Assembly (NCBI GenBank): GCA_020201305.1
Contig: JAIVHC010000001.1
Span: forward strand, 1-18,649
Length of the DNA stretch: 18,649 nt
Origin: Geobacteraceae bacterium
GTDB lineage: Bacteria > Desulfobacterota > Desulfuromonadia > Desulfuromonadales > Desulfuromonadaceae
Reading direction: 5' to 3'
A program made the position numbers and the translations under genes. The notes under the pieces are model-generated. The model saw only the letters and a program-made list of their open reading frames with translations. It ran no database searches and was not told the DNA's origin. This document shows, piece by piece, positions 1-7,429 of the stretch (position 1 is its first letter; every line of letters begins with the position of its first letter).

Positions 1-36
1 CGCACCACCTTCGGTGGGGTAAAGGAGCATCTGTGA
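1..36 (+). CDS. rnhB: Probable RNase HII, C-terminal tail only (partial)
   Basis: Frame 1 reads Arg-Thr-Thr-Phe-Gly-Gly-Val-Lys-Glu-His-Leu and stops at TGA 34-36. RNase HII proteins of Desulfuromonadales-like bacteria commonly end in a similar (R)(R/T)(S/T)F-x-GV(K/R)EHL tail, and rnhB often lies just upstream of yraN. RNase HII removes ribonucleotides from RNA-DNA hybrids in the cytoplasm. The stop overlaps the GTG start of yraN by four bases (GTGA), which suggests translational coupling. Only eleven codons are visible and no catalytic residue is present, so the call rests on the tail motif plus gene order. Confidence 0.5.
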   Translation, partial: RTTFGGVKEHL

Positions 37-404
37 CCCACGCGCGTCTCAAACTGGGGAAATGGGGCGAAGAGCGTGCTGTGCGTTATCTACGCCAACG
101 TCTGTATCGGATTGTGGTAACCAATTATTCCAACAAATGCGGCGAAATTGATATCATCGCCCGGCGCGGCAAGGTAGTGGCGTTTGTGGAAGTAAAAACC
201 CGGCGAACCACTGCCTTCGGCAGCGGTGCCGAAGCGGTAACGCCGCGCAAGCAACGCCAGATTATTCGCACCGCGCAGCTGTATCTGCTTCAGAACCCGG
301 ATATGAGCGACCTGCAGCCGCGCTTTGATATTATCGGGGTACTGGTAAAGCCCGGCACTGACGCATGCTCCATCGAACATATCCCCGACGCCTTTGGCGT
401 ATAA
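33..404 (+). CDS. yraN: YraN/UPF0102 family putative endonuclease-fold protein
   Basis: A 123-residue protein of usual family length. Visible hallmarks are the N-terminal G-x-x-G-E-E-x-A segment (residues 9-16), the GEID motif (37-40) and the VEVK motif (52-55), which together form the PD-(D/E)xK-like nuclease signature with D40, E53 and K55. The C-terminal RFDIIGV strand is also typical. The family is widespread and often sits beside rnhB, but its cellular role is not settled; a DNA-processing or recombination function is usually proposed. The start is GTG at 33, preceded by AAAGGAG at 21-27 with 5-nt spacing, and it overlaps the upstream stop. It is followed after 46 nt by nadE in the same direction, probably in one transcript. 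Confidence 0.88.
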   Translation: MTHARLKLGKWGEERAVRYLRQRLYRIVVTNYSNKCGEIDIIARRGKVVAFVEVKTRRTTAFGSGAEAVTPRKQRQIIRTAQLYLLQNPDMSDLQPRFDIIGVLVKPGTDACSIEHIPDAFGV

Positions 405-450
405 ATACGCAACTGTCTACCTCTTCTTGCCGAACCTCAGGAATGTAATT

Positions 451-2403
451 ATGCCTCAAACGTATACGACCGAACTTGGATTTTTACGCGTGGCTGCCGC
501 ATCACCGGCGCTGCGTGTCGCAGATATCGAGTATAACTTCAGTCAGATATCTGATGTGGTACGTCAATGCCATGCCGAGGGAGCACAGGTCGCAGTGTTT
601 CCTGAGCTCGCCCTCACGGGTTACACCTGCGCGGATCTTTTTTTTCAACAGATACTCCTGGAGCAGGTGGAAACATCCCTGATGCAGCTTGCGCGTCTCA
701 GTACCGAGCATCCGCTCCTGATCATTGTCGGGGCTCCGCTGGAACAGGGGGGCAAGCTGTATAACTGTGCAGTGGTACTCAATCAGGGGAAGATTGTCGG
801 AGCGGTGCCGAAGACCTTTCTGCCCAATACCCACGAATTTTACGAAGAGCGCTGGTTTTCCAGTGCACATGATCGTACCAGTGACGAAATCCGTATCGGT
901 TCGTGTAAAGTACCCTTCGGGGAGGATCTGCTCTTTGAGCACCCGCGCTCCGGGGAGTGCCGAATAGGGGTGGAGATATGCGAAGATGCCTGGATAGCGA
1001 ACCCCGGCAGCGGCGACATGGCTCAGGCAGGTGCTACCCTGATGTGTAATCTCTCCGCGAGTCCGGAGATGCTGGGCAAGGCTGCTTATCGACGTCAGCT
1101 GGTGCAGGCGCAGTCGGCACGCTGTCTTGCGGCGTATATCTATGCCTCAGCCGGGGCAGGGGAGTCGAGTACCGATCTGGTCTTTGCAGGGCACAGCCTT
1201 ATTGCAGAAAACGGCACTATTCTGTCTGAGAGTGAACGCTTTGGTTTTGATACCCGCTGGATAAGTGCGGACATTGATCTCCAGCGCCTCGCCCTGGAAC
1301 GGCGTAAAAACAACAGTTTTGCCGCAGCTCGCACTGTGCGTGAGTTCCGGCATATATGTATTGATACCCCGATATGGAAGCATACGGAGCTGCAGCGCGA
1401 GGTTTCACCCCATCCGTTTGTCCCCGCAGCAGATGCGGATCGCGCGGCGCGTTGTGAGGAGATTTTTGCTATCCAGACCACAGCGTTGATGAAACGTCTG
1501 CGCCATATCGGCTCTACTTGTGCAGTGGTGGGGCTCTCTGGTGGGTTGGATTCCACCCTTGCGCTCCTGGTGCTGGTACGTGCCTTTGATGCCCTCGGTC
1601 TTGAGCGCAGTGGGGTTATCGGAGTAACCATGCCGGGATTCGGCACCACCGTGCGAACCCGGTCCAATGCCGAAGATCTGATGGACCAACTCGGGATCTC
1701 GCAGCGTATTATCAGTATCGATGCCGCCGTGCGCCAGCATTTCAGCGATATCGGCCATCCTGAAGATCAGCATGATGTGACCTACGAAAATGCCCAGGCG
1801 CGTGAGCGCACCCAGATTCTGATGGATATCGCTAACCAGCAGGGGGGGATCGTCATCGGCACCGGTGATTTATCTGAGCTTGCGCTGGGATGGTGTACCT
1901 ACAATGCGGATCATATGTCGATGTACAGTGTGAACTGCGGAGTCCCGAAGACCCTGGTGCGCTACATGGTGGAGTGGTGTGCGCTGCACTTGTTTTCCGG
2001 AGCTACGCGTGCAACCCTTGAGGACATCTGTGCCACCCCGATCTCACCCGAATTACTTCCCCCGGATGCGCAGGGTGAGATCCAGCAGGTGACAGAAGAG
2101 CAGGTCGGGCCCTATGAACTGCACGACTTTTTCCTTTTCCATGTGGTGCGCCACCAGTTTGCGCCCCGCAAAGTGTTCTATCTTGCGCAGATTGCGTTTG
2201 GGGAGCAGTATCCCCCCGCGACCATCAAGCGGTGGTTGCGCAATTTCTACTGGCGCTTTTTCTCTCAGCAGTTCAAGCGCTCCTGCCTCCCCGATGGCCC
2301 CAAAGTCGGGAGCGTAGCCCTTTCGCCCCGGGGTGATTGGCGTATGCCCAGTGACGCTGTGGCCAGCATATGGCTTGCAGAGGTGGATGCCCTGAATGTC
2401 TGA
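451..2403 (+). CDS. nadE: Glutamine-dependent NAD+ synthetase
   Basis: A 650-residue two-domain enzyme that makes NAD+ from deamido-NAD+ with ATP, using ammonia released from glutamine. The N-terminal nitrilase-like glutaminase domain (about 10-300) carries the triad E52 (FPELALTGY), K121 (VPKTFLPN) and C177 (GVEICEDAW). The C-terminal ATP-pyrophosphatase domain has the SGGLDS loop at 363-368 and a TGDLSELALGW motif further on. The length, and glutaminase residues almost in register with the Mycobacterium tuberculosis enzyme, place it in the long NadE class rather than the short ammonia-only class. I chose ATG 451 because AGGA at 439-442 precedes it at proper spacing and homology begins nearby; the in-frame ATG at 394 lies inside yraN and would add 19 non-family residues. 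The stop overlaps rsmI by 8 nt. Confidence 0.95.
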   Translation: MPQTYTTELGFLRVAAASPALRVADIEYNFSQISDVVRQCHAEGAQVAVFPELALTGYTCADLFFQQILLEQVETSLMQLARLSTEHPLLIIVGAPLEQGGKLYNCAVVLNQGKIVGAVPKTFLPNTHEFYEERWFSSAHDRTSDEIRIGSCKVPFGEDLLFEHPRSGECRIGVEICEDAWIANPGSGDMAQAGATLMCNLSASPEMLGKAAYRRQLVQAQSARCLAAYIYASAGAGESSTDLVFAGHSLIAENGTILSESERFGFDTRWISADIDLQRLALERRKNNSFAAARTVREFRHICIDTPIWKHTELQREVSPHPFVPAADADRAARCEEIFAIQTTALMKRLRHIGSTCAVVGLSGGLDSTLALLVLVRAFDALGLERSGVIGVTMPGFGTTVRTRSNAEDLMDQLGISQRIISIDAAVRQHFSDIGHPEDQHDVTYENAQARERTQILMDIANQQGGIVIGTGDLSELALGWCTYNADHMSMYSVNCGVPKTLVRYMVEWCALHLFSGATRATLEDICATPISPELLPPDAQGEIQQVTEEQVGPYELHDFFLFHVVRHQFAPRKVFYLAQIAFGEQYPPATIKRWLRNFYWRFFSQQFKRSCLPDGPKVGSVALSPRGDWRMPSDAVASIWLAEVDALNV

Positions 2404-3277
2404 AGCACTCGAAGAGCCCCCAAACGGGGGTGGGATTCTGTACGTGGTGGCCACCCCTATCGGCAATCTGGAGGATATGACGTTTCGGGCGGTGCGCATT
2501 CTGCGCGAGGTGGATATTATCGCGGCGGAGGATACGCGTCACAGCCGCAAGCTGTGCGCCCACTTCGGAATATCCACACCCCTGACATCGTGTTTTGCCC
2601 ACAATGAAGCGCATAAAGGAGAGCATCTGGTTCAGCGCCTTTGCGCAGGAGCAAATGTCGCCCTCATTAGCGATGCGGGAACCCCCGCTATCTCCGATCC
2701 GGGTGCGGTGCTGGTGCGTCAGAGTGTAGATGCAGGCATCGCCGTGGTGCCAATCCCCGGGGCCAGCGCGGTAATAGCGGCGCTGTGTGCGGCGGGGCTG
2801 CCCACGGATATGTTTACCTTTGTGGGATTTGTGCCTGCAAAAAAAAACCAGCGTGCGGCATTTCTGCAGCGCTGGGGGGCTCTTGATCACACCCTGATTG
2901 CATATGAAGCACCACATCGTCTCGAGGCATGTTTAGAGGATGTCTGTACTCTGCTGGGAGAGAAGCGCGAACTGGTGGTAGCGCGTGAACTCACCAAGGT
3001 GCATGAGGAGTTGTACCGCGGCAGTGCCCGCGCCGCCCTGGAGCACTTTGGTTCGCGCCGGGCAAAAGGGGAGCGGATCAAAGGGGAGATTGTCCTCCTC
3101 CTCGGGGCGCAGCCGCCGCAGGAAGTGGAGGAGAGTGTAGGGGAGACCGTGGGGCGCTTGCTCCTGAATACAGATTTGTCGTTGCGGCGAATATCCAAAG
3201 AGGTTGCACAGATCCACCCCGTGTCCGCAAGTGAGGCCTACGCGCTGGCTATGAAAATGCGCCAGGAAATGAAGTGA
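2396..3277 (+). CDS. rsmI: 16S rRNA (cytidine1402-2'-O)-methyltransferase
   Basis: A 293-residue SAM-dependent tetrapyrrole-methylase-fold enzyme that 2'-O-methylates C1402 in the decoding centre of 16S rRNA. Family motifs are all visible: TPIGNLEDMT (20-29), AEDTRH (44-49), SDAGTPAISDPG (92-103) and PIPGASA (119-125), followed by the EAPHR and ARELTK-x-HEE motifs. A small C-terminal extension (about 240-293) matches the RsmI C-terminal domain. ATG 2396 is preceded by AGGTGG at 2381-2386 and lies inside the nadE end with an 8-nt overlap, so the two are probably co-translated. Downstream, the gene faces acyP with only 12 nt between the stops. RsmH, which acts on the same nucleotide, is encoded at 7873-8838. 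Confidence 0.95.
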   Translation: MSEALEEPPNGGGILYVVATPIGNLEDMTFRAVRILREVDIIAAEDTRHSRKLCAHFGISTPLTSCFAHNEAHKGEHLVQRLCAGANVALISDAGTPAISDPGAVLVRQSVDAGIAVVPIPGASAVIAALCAAGLPTDMFTFVGFVPAKKNQRAAFLQRWGALDHTLIAYEAPHRLEACLEDVCTLLGEKRELVVARELTKVHEELYRGSARAALEHFGSRRAKGERIKGEIVLLLGAQPPQEVEESVGETVGRLLLNTDLSLRRISKEVAQIHPVSASEAYALAMKMRQEMK

Positions 3278-3289
3278 ATCCGTCGTGAA

Positions 3290-3568
3290 TCAGTAGCGGA
3301 TATCGAAGGAGCGGAATTCGCCTTCACTGTGACTGATATCCATACTGATATGTTCCACCCGGGCACGCGGCGGTCCGGTGCGGCATGCATTCAGGGCCTG
3401 CTGCACCTTGTCCTCATCCCCCTCGAAAAGCGCTTCCACGCTTCCGTCCAACAGGTTGCGCACCCAACCGCATAAACCCAGGGACCGGGCGGTATCTGCA
3501 GTAAAAGCTCGATATCCCACGCCCTGTACCAGGCCTTCAATCTTTATATGTGCACTTATACTTGCCAT
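3290..3568 (-). CDS. acyP: Acylphosphatase
   Basis: A 92-residue protein matching the small alpha/beta acylphosphatase family in length and motifs. The phosphate-binding loop G-L-V-Q-G-V-G-Y-R (12-20) provides catalytic R20, and the W-V-R-N-L-x-D-G-S-V-E segment (35-45) provides catalytic N38. The family hydrolyses carboxyl-phosphate bonds such as acetyl phosphate or acylphosphate metabolites; the physiological substrate cannot be read from sequence. The start is ATG at 3568, with GGAG on the minus strand at 3579-3582. A perfect 12-bp palindrome (AGCAATATTGCT, 3569-3580) fills the space between start and ribosome site; it may be chance. The gene lies 30 nt downstream of ligA and is probably co-transcribed with it. 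Confidence 0.93.
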   Translation of the reverse strand: MASISAHIKIEGLVQGVGYRAFTADTARSLGLCGWVRNLLDGSVEALFEGDEDKVQQALNACRTGPPRARVEHISMDISHSEGEFRSFDIRY

Positions 3569-3598
3569 AGCAATATTGCTCCATTCTCGTGTTTTTAA

Positions 3599-5617
3599 TC
3601 ACGCATCAGTCCCTGTCACCCGCGCACGGAGTTGCGCTTCATTGAGTTGTGTGATTCCAATTTCTTCCGCCCTGACCTGCTTACTCCCCGGGTTCTCGCC
3701 CACAATCACAAAATCGGTATTTTTACTCACACTACTAGTAACTTTTCCGCCCTGGGCTTCAACCAGCTTCTTCGTTTCCGCCCGGCTCATCCCTTCCAGG
3801 GTGCCCGTGATAACTACGTTTGTTCCTGCAAACGCCCCTTCAGCTTTCCGGGGCTCTGGATTTCTCGGGCGCAATCCATGTTCGTGGAGTTGCGCGAGAA
3901 CTTCGTGATTGGTGACGCTGGCAAAGAAGTGCACTACGCTTGCGGCAATCTGGGGGCCGATCTCGTGGATTTTCTCCAGGGTTTGCGTATCTGCCTGCTC
4001 GAGTGCAGCAAGAGAGCCGAATTCGCGCGCGAGTATTTTGGCGGCATTCTCGCCCACGTGGCGGATTCCGAGCCCGGTGAGGAGCTGATGCAGGGGGAGC
4101 TCCTTGCTTGCCTCTATGGCACTTAAAATATTGTGCGCTTTTTTCTCCCCCATGCGTTCGAGTTTGAGCAGTTCGCTCTCCTTCAGGGTATAGAGATCCG
4201 CGATACTCGCAACCATTCCGGCCTCCACCAGTTGAATGATCAGTTTCTCTCCGATGCCATCGATATCCATGGCCTGGCGTGATACAAAGTATTTTATCCG
4301 CCCCACCAGCTGTGCCGGACATTCAAGCCCCTGACAGCGCGGCACTACCTCATCGGGGAGTTTTTCCACCGGGGCTCCACACACCGGACAGCGCTCCGGC
4401 ATAGGGATGGGTTCCTCGGCGCCGGTGCGCTGCTCCTTCAACACCCGAACCACATCCGGAATGACATCACCCGCACGCTCGACAACTACGTGATCACCAA
4501 CGCGGATATCCAGGCGCGCGATCTCATCCCAGTTGTGCAGGCTCGCACTCGAGATAGTTACACCGCCGAGCTGTACCGGATGGAGCTTAGCCACGGGTGT
4601 AATGGCACCGGTGCGCCCCACCTGCAAGCGAACCTCTTCCAGGGTGGTTTCTGCCTGGCGTGCGGCAAATTTATACGCAATCGCCCAGCGCGGCGCGCGT
4701 GAAGTTGTGCCGAGGTTCTGTTGCACCGCAAGGCTGTTGACCTTTATTACCACCCCATCGATCTCATACGGGAGTTGATCCCGCTGCGCATCGAGTTCAT
4801 CACACAGCTGAATTACCTCCGGAATATCTTCTTTCATATACAGATGCTCTGTATTGATACGCAGCCCCCAGTGCTGCAGGTTGTGGAGCAGTTCTTCCTG
4901 GGTGGCAGGGGTAGTACCGCGCACAATCTCCGCACCGTAGCAGAAGATGTTCAGGGGGCGCTTTGCAGTCTCCCGCGGATCAAGCTGGCGCAGACTCCCC
5001 GCTGCGGCATTGCGCGGATTGGCAAAGGGGGTAAGCCCGTCCTCTTCCCGCTGGGTATTATATGCATGGAAGGTGTCGAGTTCCATGTATACTTCGCCCC
5101 GCACCTCGAGTAATTCGGGGAAATCGTGTTCCAGCTGGAGCGGAATGGCCTGAATGGTGCGGATATTGCTGGTTATGTCCTCCCCGCGGGTGCCGTTGCC
5201 CCGCGTCGCACCACGTATCAGGCGCCCGTGTTCGTAGGTGAGGGCTACCGCCACCCCATCCATCTTCAGCTCACACAGATATTCTGCGCTTTCTGCTTCC
5301 GCACTGCGTACGCGGCGCTCAAAATCCTCCAGTTGTGCCGGAGAGAACGCGTTGTCGAGGGAGTACATGGGCACCAGGTGTTCAACGCTGGTGAATTTGT
5401 CCAGTGGTTCGCTCCCCACGCGCTGTGAGGGGGACTGCGGCGTTACCAGTTCCGGATGCTTCTGTTCCAGCTCCAGCAGTTCCTGAAACAGGGCGTCATA
5501 CTGTGCATCGCTTATTTCAGGTTGGGCATAACTGTAGTACAGAATGTTGTGATGTTGTAGCTGGGTACAGAGTTCCTGATGCCGTTGTGCCTGGGGGTTA
5601 GTTTGCGATGAAGACAT
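3599..5617 (-). CDS. ligA: NAD+-dependent DNA ligase
   Basis: A 672-residue LigA, almost the same length as the E. coli enzyme (671). It seals nicks during replication and repair using NAD+ as adenylate donor. In order: the N-terminal Ia NAD-binding domain with Y-Y-x-Y and D-A-x-Y-D (about 1-70); the adenylation domain with catalytic K118 in K-M-D-G, RGNGTRGEDIT (140-149) and DGVVIK (287-292); the OB fold (about 320-400); a four-cysteine zinc finger (C410, C413, C428, C433); helix-hairpin-helix repeats (about 450-570); and a BRCT domain (about 595-668). The set is complete with no broken motif. The start is ATG 5617; the upstream ribosome site is weak (GCGGA-like on the minus strand). It heads a leftward ligA-acyP unit divergent from the CNNM gene. 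Confidence 0.97.
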   Translation of the reverse strand: MSSSQTNPQAQRHQELCTQLQHHNILYYSYAQPEISDAQYDALFQELLELEQKHPELVTPQSPSQRVGSEPLDKFTSVEHLVPMYSLDNAFSPAQLEDFERRVRSAEAESAEYLCELKMDGVAVALTYEHGRLIRGATRGNGTRGEDITSNIRTIQAIPLQLEHDFPELLEVRGEVYMELDTFHAYNTQREEDGLTPFANPRNAAAGSLRQLDPRETAKRPLNIFCYGAEIVRGTTPATQEELLHNLQHWGLRINTEHLYMKEDIPEVIQLCDELDAQRDQLPYEIDGVVIKVNSLAVQQNLGTTSRAPRWAIAYKFAARQAETTLEEVRLQVGRTGAITPVAKLHPVQLGGVTISSASLHNWDEIARLDIRVGDHVVVERAGDVIPDVVRVLKEQRTGAEEPIPMPERCPVCGAPVEKLPDEVVPRCQGLECPAQLVGRIKYFVSRQAMDIDGIGEKLIIQLVEAGMVASIADLYTLKESELLKLERMGEKKAHNILSAIEASKELPLHQLLTGLGIRHVGENAAKILAREFGSLAALEQADTQTLEKIHEIGPQIAASVVHFFASVTNHEVLAQLHEHGLRPRNPEPRKAEGAFAGTNVVITGTLEGMSRAETKKLVEAQGGKVTSSVSKNTDFVIVGENPGSKQVRAEEIGITQLNEAQLRARVTGTDA

Positions 5618-5652
5618 AAGATATCCGCAATGATACGGGTGAATGATTCGGG

Positions 5653-5681
5653 AAAATATCCAGAGTGGCTTCTCCTGTCAC
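5653..5681 (-). promoter_or_regulatory. Candidate sigma70 promoter for ligA-acyP
   Basis: Reading the minus strand, GTGACA (5681-5676, five of six matches to TTGACA) is followed after 17 nt by TATTTT (5658-5653, four of six matches to TATAAT). A start near 5646 would give a short leader of about 30 nt before the ligA ATG at 5617. This is a sequence-match inference only. Confidence 0.42.
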
Positions 5682-5733
5682 CCTGGTGAATAGTCGCGCG
5701 GCGATGATAACCTGCTCTGTGCTGATGTGCCAA

Positions 5734-5763
5734 TTGCTTTTTTTAAAGCCGTTAAGCTACAAT
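5734..5763 (+). promoter_or_regulatory. Candidate sigma70 promoter for the CNNM/CBS gene
   Basis: TTGCTT (5734-5739) is followed after 18 nt by TACAAT (5758-5763), giving a predicted start near 5770 and a leader of about 100 nt before ATG 5869. It sits in the 251-nt gap between the divergent ligA and CNNM genes, where a rightward promoter is expected. Confidence 0.5.
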
Positions 5764-5780
5764 GCTCCTGCAGACGCAGA

Positions 5781-5810
5781 ACCGGCGCGGGATTGTTCCA
5801 AGCGCCCGGT
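5781..5810 (+). other. Strong hairpin in the 5' leader of the CNNM/CBS gene
   Basis: ACCGGCGC (5781-5788) pairs with GCGCCCGGT (5802-5810) with one bulged C. The inner GGGA (5789-5792) can pair with TTCC (5796-5799) across a TTG loop. It lies just after the predicted transcription start and about 58 nt before the start codon. No T tract follows, so it is not a simple terminator. It could stabilise the 5' end or be part of a regulatory leader; I recognise no known riboswitch class. Confidence 0.4.
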
Positions 5811-5868
5811 AAGGTGACGAAGTGTTCAGAACTGTGTCTGGTGTTGCTGCTATGGGAAGGGATGAGGT

Positions 5869-7122
5869 ATGTCCGAAAATATGTGGTTCGATCTGGCCAC
5901 AATGGGTTTACTCTTTATGTTGTCGGCATTCTTTTCCGGCTCTGAAACCGCCCTCATGGCGCTGGATCGGAGCCGGGTGCACTACCTGGTGGAAAAGAAA
6001 CGCTCCGGTGCTGCAGACCTGGAGAAAATGCTCAGCCGCCCGGATTGGCTTCTGGGTGGATTGCTCATAGGTAACAATATTGTCAATATCGCTCTTTCGG
6101 TGCTCGCCACCACATTCTTCGTCCAACTATATGGAGAGCGGGGCGATTTGTTGACTATCGCCATTCTTACACCGATGATTCTGATTATTTCAGAAGTGTG
6201 TCCCAAAACCATCGCCGCACGCCGGGCTGAGGTGGTCTCGTTTCTGGTACTGCGCCCGATCAAGCTGGTGTTACTCCTTCTGACTCCATTGATCTGGCTC
6301 GTGACCCGGTTTTCTGCGGTACTGACCAGAATATTGCGCGCCGATTCTGAGCAGGAGCACCTCTCCTCGGATGAAATTCAAACCATGATAGCCTTGGGCG
6401 CAAAAGCCGGGTCCCTGCCCGGAGAGCAACACAGGATGTTGCATGGGGTGTTTGAGTTGGCGCAGATCCGGGTGCGGGATGTGATGATCCCACGTACCGA
6501 GGTCGATGGCGTCGAGTTCAGTGCCGGCTTCCCGGAAATTCTCGCCCAGATTACCGCGTCAACCCATTCGCGCTTTCCGGTATTCAAGAGGGATACCGAC
6601 AATATTGTAGGGCTGGTACATTCCAAGGATATCCTGCGCTACATTGATAAACCCCACGAGTTCGACATGTTGAAGGTGATGCGCGAACCTTACTTTGTCC
6701 CCGAGGCGAAGCAGGTTCAGGCGCTGCTCCAGGCGTTTCGTCGCCGGCGTGTCCATCTGGCCGTGGTGCTGGATGAGTATGGCGGTGTAGAGGGTATTGT
6801 GACTCTCGAGGATGTGCTTGAAGAGATTGTGGGGGAGATCCAGGACGAATACGATATGGAGGAACCCGGCATTACCTCCATGGGGGGAGGACGTTACCTT
6901 ATTGATGGAGGTATTTCTCTGCGGGTGTTTAACCGCCGTTTCAATCGGGATATCAACGAGGAGGAGGCCACTACCGTGGCAGGCCTAATGCTCTCCAATC
7001 TGGGCCAGATACCCGAAGATGGGCAAAGCTGCGAGATTGAGGATATGACCCTCACTGCACATAAGGTGGTGATGCACCGCATCGAGTTAATTGAACTGTT
7101 GCTTCCCGCCGCAAAGACCTGA
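5869..7122 (+). CDS. CNNM/DUF21 membrane protein with CBS pair and CorC_HlyC domain (CorB/YfjD-like, putative metal transporter)
   Basis: A 417-residue member of the CorB/CNNM family, often annotated as hemolysin-related. The N-terminal CNNM domain (about 5-165) has hydrophobic segments and the family signatures FFSGSETALMAL (21-32), GNNIVNIALS (68-77) and E-V-C-P-K-T-I-A (109-116). A CBS-domain pair follows (about 200-325; DVMIPRT at 204-210 and LAVVLDEYGG at 297-306), then a CorC_HlyC domain (about 335-412). Related proteins take part in Mg2+ or Co2+ efflux and CBS domains commonly bind adenine nucleotides; the ion here is inferred, not shown. ATG 5869 is preceded by GGAAGGGA at 5855-5862. 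The gene appears monocistronic: its own promoter region lies upstream and a strong terminator downstream. Confidence 0.9.
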   Translation: MSENMWFDLATMGLLFMLSAFFSGSETALMALDRSRVHYLVEKKRSGAADLEKMLSRPDWLLGGLLIGNNIVNIALSVLATTFFVQLYGERGDLLTIAILTPMILIISEVCPKTIAARRAEVVSFLVLRPIKLVLLLLTPLIWLVTRFSAVLTRILRADSEQEHLSSDEIQTMIALGAKAGSLPGEQHRMLHGVFELAQIRVRDVMIPRTEVDGVEFSAGFPEILAQITASTHSRFPVFKRDTDNIVGLVHSKDILRYIDKPHEFDMLKVMREPYFVPEAKQVQALLQAFRRRRVHLAVVLDEYGGVEGIVTLEDVLEEIVGEIQDEYDMEEPGITSMGGGRYLIDGGISLRVFNRRFNRDINEEEATTVAGLMLSNLGQIPEDGQSCEIEDMTLTAHKVVMHRIELIELLLPAAKT

Positions 7123-7159
7123 TTAAAACAGAGCAGGTGTTTCATGTTTTGGAATGTTT

Positions 7160-7202
7160 CAGACCCCGCTCGGCGTTGCGCCTGGCGGGGTCTGCTGTTT
7201 TC
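7160..7202 (+). terminator. Rho-independent terminator after the CNNM/CBS gene
   Basis: CAGACCCCGC (7160-7169) pairs perfectly with GCGGGGTCTG (7185-7194). Inside the loop, GGCG (7172-7175) pairs with CGCC (7179-7182) around TTG, extending the helix after a small internal loop. A T-rich tail (CTGTTTTCC) follows. It separates the CNNM transcript from the mraZ promoter. Confidence 0.88.
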
Positions 7203-7348
7203 CACTATAAGAAAGATGTAAGAGAAGGAATGCTCTCCCCTTAAACCCCCGGGGTATTGGGTACAGCGTGGACAACTACCTCAGAGTTACCCTCCTTTAC
7301 ATCCTCTTTATTATTTTGTTGCAACTCTGATTTAACCCTTCTCATAAC

Positions 7349-7377
7349 TTGACACAGTTATCCGGCGGGGATATAGT
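7349..7377 (+). promoter_or_regulatory. Near-consensus sigma70 promoter of the dcw operon (PmraZ)
   Basis: TTGACA (7349-7354, perfect -35) is followed by a 17-nt spacer and TATAGT (7372-7377, five of six matches to the -10 consensus). The predicted start, near 7384, lies immediately before the phased repeats and about 46 nt before the mraZ start. Known mra promoters sit in the same place, directly upstream of mraZ. Confidence 0.8.
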
Positions 7378-7387
7378 CACTTCTATA

Positions 7388-7424
7388 GGTGTCAAAAAGT
7401 GTCAAAAGGTGTAATAAGGGGTGT
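7388..7424 (+). promoter_or_regulatory. Phased GTGT repeats, probable MraZ operator boxes
   Basis: GTGT occurs at 7389-7392, 7399-7402 and 7409-7412, exactly 10 bp apart, in units resembling (A/G)GTGTCAAAA. A fourth GTGT lies at 7421-7424, out of phase by 2 bp. MraZ proteins bind short direct repeats in front of their own gene: TGGGN with 5-nt spacers in E. coli and AAAGTG(T/G)-type boxes in mollicutes. The repeats here share the 10-bp spacing and look closer to the latter. They cover the predicted 5' end of the mRNA and the mraZ ribosome site (AAGGGG, 7416-7421), so bound MraZ would be placed to repress the operon. Confidence 0.68.
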
Positions 7425-7429
7425 AGAGA

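Larger units (their letters stand above)
7123..7429. other. Intergenic control region between the CNNM gene and mraZ
   Basis: This 307-nt gap contains no credible gene. From left to right it holds a 37-nt lead-in, the terminator (7160-7202), an unassigned spacer (7203-7348) with a GC-palindromic CCCCGGGG, and a perfect 8-bp inverted repeat (TCAGAGTT 7281-7288 / AACTCTGA 7323-7330, 34-nt loop). The mraZ promoter (7349-7377) and the phased repeats (7388-7424) come last. The spacer is less GC-rich than the neighbouring genes, as expected for a regulatory region. Confidence 0.75.

Noticed and set aside
5..17. Small hairpin (CCACC / GGTGG) at the window start
   Set aside because: It lies in the apparent rnhB coding tail and lacks a T tract, so it is not a terminator; the stem is only five base pairs.
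394..450. Longer N terminus for nadE starting at ATG 394
   Set aside because: It begins inside yraN, lacks a ribosome site and adds 19 residues not seen in the family; ATG 451 has AGGA at good spacing.
5762..5812. A 16-codon leader peptide ORF upstream of the CNNM gene
   Set aside because: Its ATG overlaps the predicted -10 element and so would lie upstream of the transcription start; it has no ribosome site.
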